The notes beneath the pieces were generated by a model that saw nothing but the letters and a program-made list of their open reading frames with translations, had not been told where the DNA came from and did not search any database. Positions 54,085 through 64,000 of a DNA stretch of 64,000 bases are shown here, one piece after another. Position numbers and translations under genes: made by a program. Each line of letters begins with the position of its first letter. The first letter of the stretch is position 1. The stretch comes from Sialis fuliginosa (Eukaryota > Arthropoda > Insecta > Megaloptera > Sialidae), in the NCBI GenBank assembly GCA_961205875.1, contig OY540810.1:26412001-26476000 (forward strand), read 5' to 3'.

Positions 54085-55619
54085 TGTCTGAAAGTAAATT
54101 AAGATCAACTGTTTACAAGAAGAAATATATTTATGAATTAGTCGCAATATTTACATGAGAGCAAATATTTGAATGTATCTGAAATTACATTGAAATTCTT
54201 ATGTATGGTACCAAGTATGGGTATTCGCAGAGGGGGACAAATGTTTACTTCCTCGGGATCGAGTAAATTGATGCAAAACTGTGTTCTATAATCTACTTAT
54301 TAAATAATATAAAAATATAATAGGGTTTACTTTTATCTTTAAATTATGCTACAGCAGTTGTTGGGAAATTTTGACGATTCTTCTGATTTATAATTGATGC
54401 ATTTTACTCGTTTATAAAGGATAATTTCGGGTGAGACTTTTTGTTCCGGTCACATCAAAAGGTTGACTCAATTATTCAACTGTCAATAATGAATGAATAT
54501 AATCTCATTTAAAAAAATATGTCAATAAAAAACATTTTAATTTAAACTTACCAAAAAAAAATTAGGGGGGCCACCAATAATTTCAGTCTGGGGGGTCCGT
54601 GATAGGATGTGGAGGCCCTGCAACAGGACCTCCACATCCTGCTTCTGCCAGAGTAACATGGACAGTAAAATAACTCATGAAAGTTATTCTAAAACTACAA
54701 GAATAATAAATGGGTTCAAAGGAGTATGAAATTTCTAAAATCCAGTTCTCGAATGGATTGGATTCGTTGCAAGAATTGCCTAAAATGTATAATATTTGTA
54801 AAAAAAACGAATAGAAATAGGAAGAAGAAGCGTCTCTCCCTAGTCTCAAGTTCATCTAGCCCATAGCCCTAGGGAGAGATGCACTTTTTCGACTTTAAAA
54901 AAAACATATTACGATAATAAAATATTTTTTTAGACTTAATGTTATATTTTGTTAAAGACATTTAAATAAATAAACAAATAAGATTTACTTTTACATTCAT
55001 TTATATTTATTTAATATTTTATAAGCAATACTAAAAATGTGCGTCTCACCCAAAATGACCCTACTTTTTTAGTGTTTCAATTATAGAATAAGATACATAG
55101 TTTTATCACATCTTCAACTTGAAAAAAGTTGGTAAAAGTTTTTTTTGGGTTCACTGTTACGGGGTGAATTATACGAGTATAGTAACTTTTCAAAACAAAA
55201 ATATAAATTAGGTGGTTAATTAATAGAACCAAGTTGTTAATCTAACTATATGTGGGTTCTCACAGGACTTTAAAGAGCTTTGATCTATATTTCGACCACT
55301 TTAATTACTGTAGGTACTTTATGAAGATATCCGTGTAGGTAATTTAGATCAACATTTGAACTTGTAGGTAGTTATGTTAATTTATTTATTTTCAGTATAC
55401 ATGTGTAAACTAAAGTTTCAGAAGAAGAAGTACGGTAAATATTTAATAATTGTTGTTATCTTCTTGTTACAGTATTTTCAGTTAATTTTTAATCTGTTAA
55501 GTTTAGTTTTAAGAGAATAAAGTTATGTTTTATAAGTATATTCTTTTTATTTTTGACTTACTTTTATATACTTATGTTCCTCATGTATGTTTTATTTATA
55601 ACTCTCCCCTGTTTTTTTT
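54085..55619. other. Putative intron sequence with a GC-rich hairpin patch
   Basis: The stretch 54604-54640 forms a hairpin (AGGATGTGGAGG with CCTCCACATCCT). Another lies at 54833-54879 (TCTCTCCCTA with TAGGGAGAGA). The stretch 54108-54215 resembles 42050-42130. No gene recognised. Confidence 0.5.
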
Positions 55620-55714
55620 TCTTTCTTATACTCATGTAAGTATATATGAAATATTTATAGAGTATAAGTAAATATTCTAAAGCCGATTTTTTTCGAAATC
55701 CGGATTTTGATGGA
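55620..55714 (-). repeat. TATAAGAAAGT repeat, short inverted fragment
   Basis: TTTCTTATACTCATGTAAGT, AAGCCGATTTTTTTCG and ATCCGGATTTTGATGGAATT match the terminal part of the copy at 7560-7665 in inverse orientation. Confidence 0.68.
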
Positions 55715-56313
55715 ATTATCAAACAAACATCATCGGTTATCTTTTTCTAAAACGGAGCTTATATAGTTACATCATTTTAAATAAAAACACAAATATACGT
55801 CCATTTCGTTAATTAATTTTATATCAAGTTTAACATATTTAAATAAAGTAAGAACCCCTTTTATCATATTCAGCCTTCAAAATCTTGTAACCGGGCGCGT
55901 CAGCAGCGCATTTAACTTTACGAATTTAACGCGCTGCTGACGCGCTCGGTTGAAAGATTTTGAAGGCTGACTATGATAAAAGGGATAAATTTTCAGATTT
56001 TATAAAGTAGTTGCAACGTGTTTCGATTTTTTACAAAAATAAAGCCGCCCCCACGCTAAACGCTAACAAAACTAGCTGACTGACGGCAGGGTGTACCTCT
56101 ACACCACAAATGTGACGTAATATCAAAAAAATCAGCCTTTATAAAGTAATTGCAATATTTTGTCGCTCACCTCTCGAACTATCAAGATATATAATTTTCG
56201 TTAAATTACCTAATAATTTAATCGCACAAATACCTATACGAGTACTATAAACGAAGAGTACTTCTTTATCTAGCAAATGAGCAAATTTCTGTCTTTGTTT
56301 GGTACAGTTGTTT
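55715..56313 (+). repeat. Duplicated block, copy 2 (interrupted)
   Basis: It is the direct copy of 53395-53705, split by about 300 extra bases between roughly 55845 and 56150. The extra part begins with the palindrome at 55856-55984 and holds direct repeats TTTATAAAGTARTTGCAA (about 55996-56013 and 56134-56151). Confidence 0.78.
55856..55984. repeat. 129-bp near-perfect palindrome
   Basis: The arms begin CCCTTTTATCATATTCAGCC and reach GCGCGTCAGCAGCGC before a loop of about 10-15 bases; the right arm mirrors this with few mismatches. It is much GC-richer than its surroundings and would form a stem of over 50 bp. Confidence 0.9.
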
Positions 56314-56685
56314 GGAGGAGCCTACTAAGCTTGCGAATTTGAAACGTGTTTGATGGGTGTCTTCTGTATAATAAAAAAAATAAAAAAATGTATTTCAGCA
56401 TTTTCCAAAATTGTACCCTTTTGGGGTTACAAGGGGGTAGAAAAGTTTGTATGAGAAAATTTTTTTTAGTCGGATTTACTCGAATGAAACTTGGCACAAA
56501 TATTCTACAAGACAAATAGCATTTTTTGAAATTTACGGTTTTGTATAATCAATAAAAAGCAAAAAAAAATCATGTTTACCCCCCTGTCACATACCAAGGA
56601 TTTTAATTGGTTTCATTCGATCCGACGGAAAAAATACCACGGAGGTTTCAAAATCAATGCGAGCGAAGCCACGGATATCAGCTAG
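56314..56685 (+). mobile_element. Possible non-autonomous Helitron-like 3' end
   Basis: It ends ...GCGAGCGAAGCCACGGATAT then CAGCTAG at 56685, followed by T. Helitrons end in CTRR and insert 5' of T. No terminal hairpin is obvious and the 5' TC end was not located. Confidence 0.4.
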
Positions 56686-57424
56686 TTATATAATTTAATA
56701 ATAATCGTAAAATTATATAAATTAACTGAATATATGACTTAAATACTATACATAATTTAATTACTTCATTCATTCCAAAATTATTGTTAATAACAACAAA
56801 TAAAAATATAAATGTATAATTTGTATTACAAAACGGGATCATAAACGTTAATTAATTTAATTAAGAACAACATTACAACCCAAAGGGAATGAGTTTTACT
56901 ACCAACCCTCTGGACACGCTACTATATGTATGTATATATCAGTTACACAGCGTTGTTTTTACATAAATATCCATTAATTTAAAGCAGACTGTATTTATGA
57001 TTTACAGTAAACAAAAATGCGAGACTGAAAGTTGAAACGTATCGTACTATAGGGCGTTACCGATGCGCTATTTAACTTTTATCATAACTACGATCTAACG
57101 GCACTTTTTATTTACCTATTTTTATTATGACTTGATGTATGTATATTACAAAAAATGTCTAATGTGAGTTATATATGTATGTAGTTTAGTAGCGAATCTC
57201 AGTATAAATGGGCACTAAAAATAAGATTGATGCAAACAAACAGTTTTAATGTGAAATGTAGTAGCAAATTATTATATCAATTGCAAGGAATGATTTACAG
57301 ATTTTAATATTGAAGTAATAACCATATGTGTACCCCATTTAGCTACATAAATTTCTGATAGTAAATAATTTGATGAGACGATATTAAGTCTCGTTTTGTA
57401 TTATTTGCCTGTGTAGAATTTTAA
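56686..57424. other. AT-rich putative intron sequence
   Basis: Nothing recognised. Confidence 0.5.
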
Positions 57425-58250
57425 GTGTTGTGTTTTAAAAAAACATCTGCCAAGTAAATGCACAGTGCTTCCTCGTGCTAAATTCACTAAAACCGATAGT
57501 GTTCAGATAAAATTGCCTGGCATTGGTTAACCATTTAATTTTTATACAAATTTTACTAAAAAATCTTAGTTCGAATTTTTTCTTAAAACCCACCTGAATA
57601 TTTTTTCATATATTTTTAATTTTTTGACAATTTCAATCTAAATCTAAATTTATGCAAATGTCAAAATGACATTTAAAACGTCAAAGTGACATTTAAAACG
57701 TCAAAGTGACATTTAAAACGTCAAAATGACACTTAATATATCCAATCAAATATCAATTTAGAAAAACAAAACACGAATTTTAAAAATTAATTTAGATAAA
57801 TCTTTGTAAGGGAATATTTTACAACAAACGTAGTAGACCCATATTATAGGAAATTTAATTCTCTACAAAAAATATTCTATAAAATTTTCTCGTAACATGT
57901 GTCGTTCTTGAGATATCTTGAAAAAATAAATATTTTGGGGTGTCACCCCTCCCCCTTACACACGATTTTAATGATTTTGAAATAGGACCGTCCTCAAACC
58001 AAACCCAACCATCCGACCAAGTTTCAATAATATCGGTTCAGTGGTTCATGAGTTATGCGTGTGACAAGGATTCAGGGGACAGACGGACGGACACACGGAC
58101 AGACAGACAGACACGGAACGAAAAGTGTTTGTCTTGACGTGAAACGGATAAATAAATTTAAAATTTTGAAATTGGAGAACTTTTTTTTTGTCTCAATCTG
58201 AAACGATCACATAGCTTCTCGTATCTTCGATATTGCGAGGAAGCAATAAA
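57425..58250 (-). repeat. Dispersed repeat with GCAATATCGAAGATACGAGA end, copy 2
   Basis: The inverse of 23396-24130, sharing both ends and most landmarks. The open frame at 57940-58137 (DRRTDTRTDRQTR) is a translation of the GACAGACAGAC tract, not a gene. It faces the partial copy at 58251-58565 head to head. Confidence 0.8.
57661..57735 (+). repeat. 20-bp tandem repeat, about 3.7 units
   Basis: The unit TCAAAGTGACATTTAAAACG is repeated with one or two changes from 57661 to about 57735. It lies within the dispersed repeat. The copy at 23396-24130 has only decayed units (about 23818-23858). Confidence 0.9.
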
Positions 58251-58565
58251 ATTAGTTTAACTTTTTGTTTTCTCGCAGAAGCTTTGTTATCGTTAAAAAA
58301 AATTGTTGTCCGATTTCAAAATTTTAACTTGATATTTCCGTTTTAGGTCAAGACAAACACTTTTTTGTCCCGTGTCTGTCTGTCTGTGTGTCTGTCGAGT
58401 GAATTCTTGTCACACACATAATTCGAGAACCACTGAACCGATATTAATTAAACTTGGTTGGATGGCTGGGTTTGACTTGAGGATGGCCCCATTTCAAAAT
58501 CATCAAAATCGTGTGTAAGGAGGAAGGGTGACATCCCAAAATATTTATGTTTTCAAGATACCAGA
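58251..58565 (+). repeat. Dispersed repeat with GCAATATCGAAGATACGAGA end, copy 3 (partial)
   Basis: TCTGTCTGTGTGTCTGTCGA, ACTGAACCGATATTAATTAA and AAATCATCAAAATCGTGTGT align with 23460-23620 and, inverted, with 57930-58130. Confidence 0.78.
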
Positions 58566-58577
58566 TGTTTTTTATAT

Positions 58578-59021
58578 TAGGGTTGCACAAGAAACAAGAC
58601 GAGAGTTAAAAAAGTCTCCTGTTTCATTTTTTGAACTAAATTATCGACTTGATTTCAAATTTTACAACTGACAGTCTCGTCTAATGAAAATTGAAGCTAT
58701 CTCGTCTCGGTCTATATTATTGGTACAGATGCAAATAAACAAATAAATTTTGAAATATGTATGTACGAGTATATATCGAATTTTATATATTTTATTTTAA
58801 TTAAAATTTAATTAAATTGTTACGAATTATTAATAATCTATTTTTTTATTCATTATCGGCAAGTCTCTTGACTTATAAATAAAGTTGATATCGTCTCAGT
58901 CTCGTCTTGTAAAAATTTCAAACGATCTTGCCTCGTTAAAATTCTAGTGGCATTATTTTGGTCTCATTTCGTCCAAATCCAAACCAATCATGTCTCGGTC
59001 TCGATCTCCTTTCAGCCCTAT
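58578..59021. mobile_element. GAGACGAGAC family element, longest copy
   Basis: The ends TAGGGTTGCACAAGAAACAA and, inverted, TAGGGCTGAAAGGAGATCGA bound a 444-bp element full of GTCTCGTCT-type units. The ends resemble hAT, but a clean 8-bp duplication was not seen. Confidence 0.62.
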
Positions 59022-59632
59022 AGTTGGTATAATATATATTATTTTTTATTTTAAGTTTATTTTATTTATTCCGATATTTAAGTTATAATAAAAAATAAAT
59101 ATTATTAAAAATTAACTAGGTGTATAGAATTCTCGTAGAAAAAAATCAATGTTCATTCAGAACAGAAAATCAGCAGTTATGAGAAATGTCTCTAGATAAT
59201 AATGTTTTAAAATTTATAACAGTAAAAACCTGTCGGCGTTCCATAAATCGGCAGCGTATACGTAACTTATAAATAGCAATTATGCAATGCATACAAAAAG
59301 ACCTTTTCAGCCAATCCAGAAAGTAATTACATAGCTAATAAAAAACTCGTTAAATATTAAATATATGAAACCCGAATATTGTTTCTAAAATATTACGTAT
59401 TTTTATTAATAGTTGGGTAATATCTTTTTGCATTGACTTTAAGAGCATTAAATGATTTAGGTTTTTGCTCATTAGGGAGGTTTTATGAAACGTATATTTG
59501 CATTTTCTTTTTTTTCTTAGTTTTGTTGTCTATTAGTTTTATTTTTAATGTTACTGAATAAATGATCTAAGAAATCAAAAGGAATTTTTAATACGTAAGT
59601 ACAATGTTATCGCCATTCTTATTATATTAGGT
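59022..59632. other. AT-rich putative intron sequence
   Basis: Nothing recognised. Confidence 0.5.
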
Positions 59633-59740
59633 AGGGGAGATTGGGGTAATCACGAACGCGGGGTAATCGCGAATTCAGAGGTTTCAGTGTGATATAAGAG
59701 AAAACTTAATGTTCTCTCTGCACTTACCGATAGTTGGGCC
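59633..59740 (+). repeat. GGGGTAATCACGAACGC repeat, partial copy
   Basis: GGGGTAATCACGAACGC and GGGGTAATCGCGAATTC in tandem, then TTTCAGTGTGATATAAGAG and TTCTCTCTGCACTTACCGAT, match 16990-17085. The other end was not found. Confidence 0.75.
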
Positions 59741-59984
59741 TACGTCTAGTATCAGACAATTAACGTTCAGTGTATGTACATCACGTTCACAGTACAAAGT
59801 AAGCTTAGTTCCATTTTTATATACATAAATATTTTATAAAAAAGTTTGTGTGCGATTATTACGTTAAAATTTGTTTGCCAAATTGTGCCTTACTGATTAA
59901 AATGTGTAATTATTATTGTTTTATTTCACTTACAATTTTTTACCATTACAGGTTATGATGTCTCTGTGGTTCAAATGTGGATAA

Positions 59985-60235
59985 ATTTAACTTGTACTAG
60001 AACAAAACCTGATAAATTTAACGTCGCAGAACAAAACCGGATATCTATTTTTTTAAAGTTACCCATCTTCCAACTTGTGCAAAGACGCTGGTTCAAAATT
60101 TGGGTATTAAAAAATTTCCACTGTACCATAACCATACTCAAAAGTTTAAAAAAGTACATGAAAAAAGTTACATTTTGAACTCTCCTGTAAAATTAGCAAT
60201 AATGGATTTATCCGGTTTTGTTCTACTGCTCCTTA
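59985..60235. repeat. Inverted repeat with AGAACAAAACCGGATA units
   Basis: TAGAACAAAACCTGATAAAT and CAGAACAAAACCGGATATC on the left face TTTATCCGGTTTTGTTCTAC on the right. It may be a small fold-back element; the outer limits are uncertain. Confidence 0.55.
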
Positions 60236-61236
60236 AATTACACATAGATGCCAATATTAAAAAAAATACTAAAACAATTTTAAATACGAGTAAAAAAATA
60301 TTTTGAACTCACAAAATAAACATAATATACCCTGTTAGCTTCTCCCTTCCTCACATTGACTGACCCTCCTCTCACCAAATAACATAATGTGTTTTATTGT
60401 TTCCCCTTTAAATGAATATTATGAAATATGTTCCACAATTGCTACTAATAGTATACTGTATATTATACCACGAGTCAATAATGATAGCTATTATACATGT
60501 ATTATATATAAGTCGTGGATAAAAGGTTTTTTATTATAATAATACATATAAATATATGTTATATGTATGTACAAATATTAATTTATAGAAGGCTAATAAT
60601 AAACGGTTACATGATAAAATACTTCGTTCTACTAATGTAGAATAAATTATCTTAATACTATATTAACTGAAAAGATACAAACTTTTAATGTAAGTACATA
60701 TTATTTATATGTTACATACTTATAAAAAAAATTCATGCTTGAAATAAAGTATCATTAAGAAATAAATAATTTGATACAAAATTATCTTAAAATGTAGCTT
60801 AATCCTGAATAAAATATAATAAATTTTAATCCTTTAAATATTGACGTAAGTTCTCCCTGAGATATAATTAAGAATAATAAATTAAATATTCATGGTGCAA
60901 TAAAAAGACGATAATTTTAAATAAATGATGAAGATCTACGCGCTGTAAATATACATTGCGTTCTTCTCGAGATAGCTAAAACGTCAAAATTTTTAATTAA
61001 GTTTGTGACGGAATAAAAGTAAAGATAATATTAAACTAAAATTTAAATTACGGAGTAAATATGTAATTAAGTAGGTACTGGAATAAAATTTTAACATTGA
61101 TATTAATTTTTTTCATAAAAAATAATTAACTTTTTATTATTGGCTGTACGTAATTAAAAACAAAATTTTTGTAGCATTAAAATATTAGCAGATTTAAAGA
61201 AGACTTTAAAAATAATCTATATTTGATATAATCATA
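60236..61236. other. AT-rich putative intron sequence
   Basis: Nothing recognised. Confidence 0.5.
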
Positions 61237-61631
61237 CCGGGTGCGTCATTTTAATTTCCCCAGGTCAATATCTCGGAAAGTAAGCAAGATAAAAATGTTT
61301 TGGATCAAAGGGGACATTGAGTTGATTTAAAAATTATTTAATATCAATCAGTTTTTTGATTTAAGCCATCATTGAAGAATTTGAAGAATCGTAAAAAAAT
61401 GATGTTTACGTATATTTTCCCGTACATTACGAATCTGTAATAAAAAATATAGGTTACTATCTGAAAAAAATGTTACCTCATAAAACACCCATAAAACTCC
61501 ATAAATTATAAAAACCCATAGCAATGATAAATACCTCTTTAGAAATGTTACAACTTTTGTCTGAATTTTTTTTTACCATTTTGTTTAATTTTCGAGATAT
61601 TGACTTGGGGAAATTAAAATGGAGCACCCGG
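61237..61631. mobile_element. TA-flanked mariner-like MITE
   Basis: Terminal inverted repeats of about 39 bases start CCGGGTGCGTCATTTTAATT on the left and, inverted, CCGGGTGCTCCATTTTAATT on the right. Both continue through TCCCC, GGTCAATATCTCG or its variant. TA flanks both ends. The 395-bp element has no ORF. Confidence 0.85.
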
Positions 61632-63499
61632 TATATAAAAACCAAACGTGTTTAGGTGTATTCTAAAAAAAATCAAGCATATCGTTATTCTTACGACACA
61701 ATTAAAATATTTATGATACCAATTGTTTTTTAATTATAAAAACATAAAATATTAAACGATAAAATACGCCTGAAAGTTATGGATTCTGGAACCGATATTA
61801 CTATTAACATATCTGGTATTCCATAATATAATCAATTTTTTCATGCAAAGTGGAATAAGAAGTAATCTAGATATTGATATAATTTAACGGAAAAAAATCA
61901 TAATGAAAACCTTAAATTTTTATTAGAATCTGGAGGCAAGAAAAAAAGCTTTCAATCGTTTCGTAGATTGATTTTGTACGCATGATTAAAATTTCATTAG
62001 TTCGAAGCTTTTATCTTGAAACGATAAAGCGATGGTTTATCACATTTCTGTAACAGAAGTGTTGTAGAAGATCTGTCAAAGTAATTCAACAAAATATATC
62101 TGGTATATTTTTAATAAGTTTTTACTAACAATGTAACTTAATTTTTTAACAGAAAAAATGTACTGTCTAACAATAAGAAAATTTAATATACTACTGTATA
62201 TAAGGGTTCAGGAATGAAAGGTTAAATCTAACTGTTTTATATATTTTTTTATTAATTCTTGTACCTTCGGAGAAGACGTAATTTTTTGTCAAAAATAATG
62301 ATATTTGAGTACGATTTTAATTTACACCTTTTAGTTATCAATATGATATATGTATTTTTATTTATTTGATATAGAACAACAGTACCTTGTAAATTATTAT
62401 AGATGGGCTAAATTAATCTTATAAAACAAAATTATCTTATAAAATATAACCTGACTAGGATATTCTTTATTTCCCGATTTCATATCTAAATAGCTCTTTT
62501 ACAAAAACATCCCCAACATCTATCACACTAAAATGTTAATTCTAGAACTTTTTTTTGTCAAATACCATTTGTACAATATGCTACGCAATAAAAGGTCTGA
62601 AGAAATATAAATTTTATCTAAACTACTTTTGTTATCTTTCAAAAATACACGATAAGGGATTTATGCTTCACTATCGAAGCGGCGAAGGAAAAATTATTTT
62701 CAAAACGGATAAATTTATTACTAGCTTTATATCCAATATACCATTTTTATGGTCACAATTACAGCCAGTGGTTTAGCTAAAATAGAATTAAGTGAAATTA
62801 ATCGAACTGAAAGAAACTCACAACAAAAGGCAACGAATGTAGAAGGACACGAGAAATTGGTTTGTGCGTTTTCCGTCTGTTTTATTAGAGGTAGTTTATT
62901 ACAATTGCAAATGGCGAACAAACTCTGTACTTCGATACAGTGCTCATCAACAAATGGCGTGAATGGAGTTTATTGTTCACTTTTTAAAATATTTTTTTGC
63001 ACTTGAAAATGTCACTGATCTTTCATAATTCAATAACTGATTATTGCGAATTAGGAACATCTTTTGCTGTGATGATGTTCTTTATATTGCTCCAAAGAAA
63101 TCATGAAAATTTTGCTTTATAATAGACATTTCATAGGTACTGTTGATCGGTTGGGGCACGGTACTCTCCCAACTGTAAACTTATAATTTTTCTTTTTACT
63201 CTTCAAAAAGTCCCTTCCGGGCGTCCATTCGAAACTGTCACTTATTTGTCATTGTAATAGAATTGATGGGACTGGTGCTGCATACATCTTATGATTGGTC
63301 AAAAAATCAGGAGTAGGTGGTAAATAAATAAAAAGTACGGAACATATGAATAATTTAACAGTAGGGAACGTCTATTGTTTTGAAAAAAAAGAGATTAGGT
63401 CTTAATAATTATATTTGCTATTTTTCAAATGTAGACTTAAAATTTTTACAAAAAATGGACCCGGTAAGTGGCGCTGGAGTTGATTGTTAATAAAATTAT
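61632..63499. other. Putative intron or flanking sequence, no gene recognised
   Basis: Overlapping small open frames at 62555-63006 lie in sequence of slightly higher complexity, but no protein family, splice pattern or repeat was recognised. Confidence 0.45.
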
Positions 63500-63610
63500 T
63501 TTAAGACAGAACAGCGTTTGCCGGGTCAGCTAAAACTATAATTACAACCCTTCATACATGACGGAGTATGGAATATTAACTCCCGTGTGAAGTCGGGACG
63601 TGTCCGCTAG
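63500..63610 (+). mobile_element. Possible Helitron-like 3' end
   Basis: A short hairpin TCCCG (63581-63585) / CGGGA (63594-63598) lies 8 bases before CTAG (63607-63610), which is followed by T. That is the layout of a Helitron 3' terminus. The 5' limit is unknown, so the start given is arbitrary. Confidence 0.45.
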
Positions 63611-64000
63611 TACTTCTTTAAATTCGTAAACTCGGCTTAGCACTAAACAAGAAAATTATTTCAACTAAAAAGTTTAAAATTTATAAAATTGGATTCCCCA
63701 TCTAGCTAATGTTCCTGTTAACCTGATACACACAAACATAAGCACACTCAAATTCAAAAGTGCGCAGTTTGTTGCATATTTGAATATTAAAGCTGCGCAA
63801 TCAAGCTAGAAATGTTATGTAGAATTGCATACTAAAATAACCCTTTCATGAAAATAGTTGAACACCTAATGGATATTTCTTTACTTTATCACAAATATCA
63901 CTGTATAAAACCTAATTTATAAAATAGTTTATAAGTTTGATGACATTTAAAAATAGAAAAACGTTTGTATTTTGTATGATAAACTCGCATAAAGTTTCTT
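63611..64000. other. AT-rich sequence to the window end
   Basis: Nothing recognised. Confidence 0.5.

Noticed and set aside
57940-58137. Open frame with DRRTDTRTDRQTR
   Set aside because: It is a translation of the GACAGACAGAC tract in a dispersed repeat that recurs at 23396 and 58251.
62555-63006. Cluster of overlapping small frames on both strands
   Set aside because: No domain, start context or splice structure; overlap on both strands indicates chance.
1-64000. tRNA genes, rRNA and CRISPR arrays
   Set aside because: No cloverleaf with a GGTTCGAATCC-type B box, no rRNA landmark and no regularly spaced direct repeats were seen.

Overview
This window looks like animal nuclear DNA, most probably from an insect. 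It is strongly AT-rich, its genes are split by GT-AG introns, and the noncoding part is packed with short non-autonomous transposons. I cannot name the order or species from the sequence. No bacterial, viral, tRNA or rRNA gene was recognised.

Three protein-coding genes can be supported. (1) 557-858 (+) is the last coding exon of an ECHDC3-like enoyl-CoA hydratase/isomerase-family protein; the rest lies upstream of the window. (2) 2363-11094 (+) is a complete TMEM26-like gene in eight coding exons. All seven junctions keep phase and give a 475-residue multi-pass membrane protein. (3) 21132-19832 (-) holds the last two coding exons of a 5-HT1-type serotonin receptor (TM3 to the C terminus, 411 residues). 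The exon or exons for the N terminus, TM1 and TM2 were not found, so most or all of 21133-64000 is probably receptor intron or 5' flank. That placement is inference. TMEM26 and the receptor are convergent, with 8.7 kb between their stop codons.

The rest is noncoding. 11095-19831 is the intergenic region and 21133-64000 the putative receptor intron or flank. Both are mosaics of AT-rich sequence, long fold-back repeats and MITE-like elements. Several carry target-site duplications: hAT-like elements with 8-bp duplications at 4389-4657 (nested inside another element), 6581-7730 and 9410-9672 (imperfect); elements flanked by TA with CAGGRTGT-type ends at 8404, 15174, 27130 and 41170, plus a mariner-like one at 61237; and elements flanked by TTA or TAA at 46457 and 44388. 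The larger TMEM26 introns owe much of their length to such insertions.

The most interesting leads are recurrent hammerhead-like motifs inside repeats, a duplicated block with an empty-site comparison around a 129-bp near-perfect palindrome, shared transposon ends on unrelated interiors, an orphan exon candidate at 35843-35947, and a cluster of five restriction-type palindromes at 51901-51952. I found no convincing new multi-gene system.
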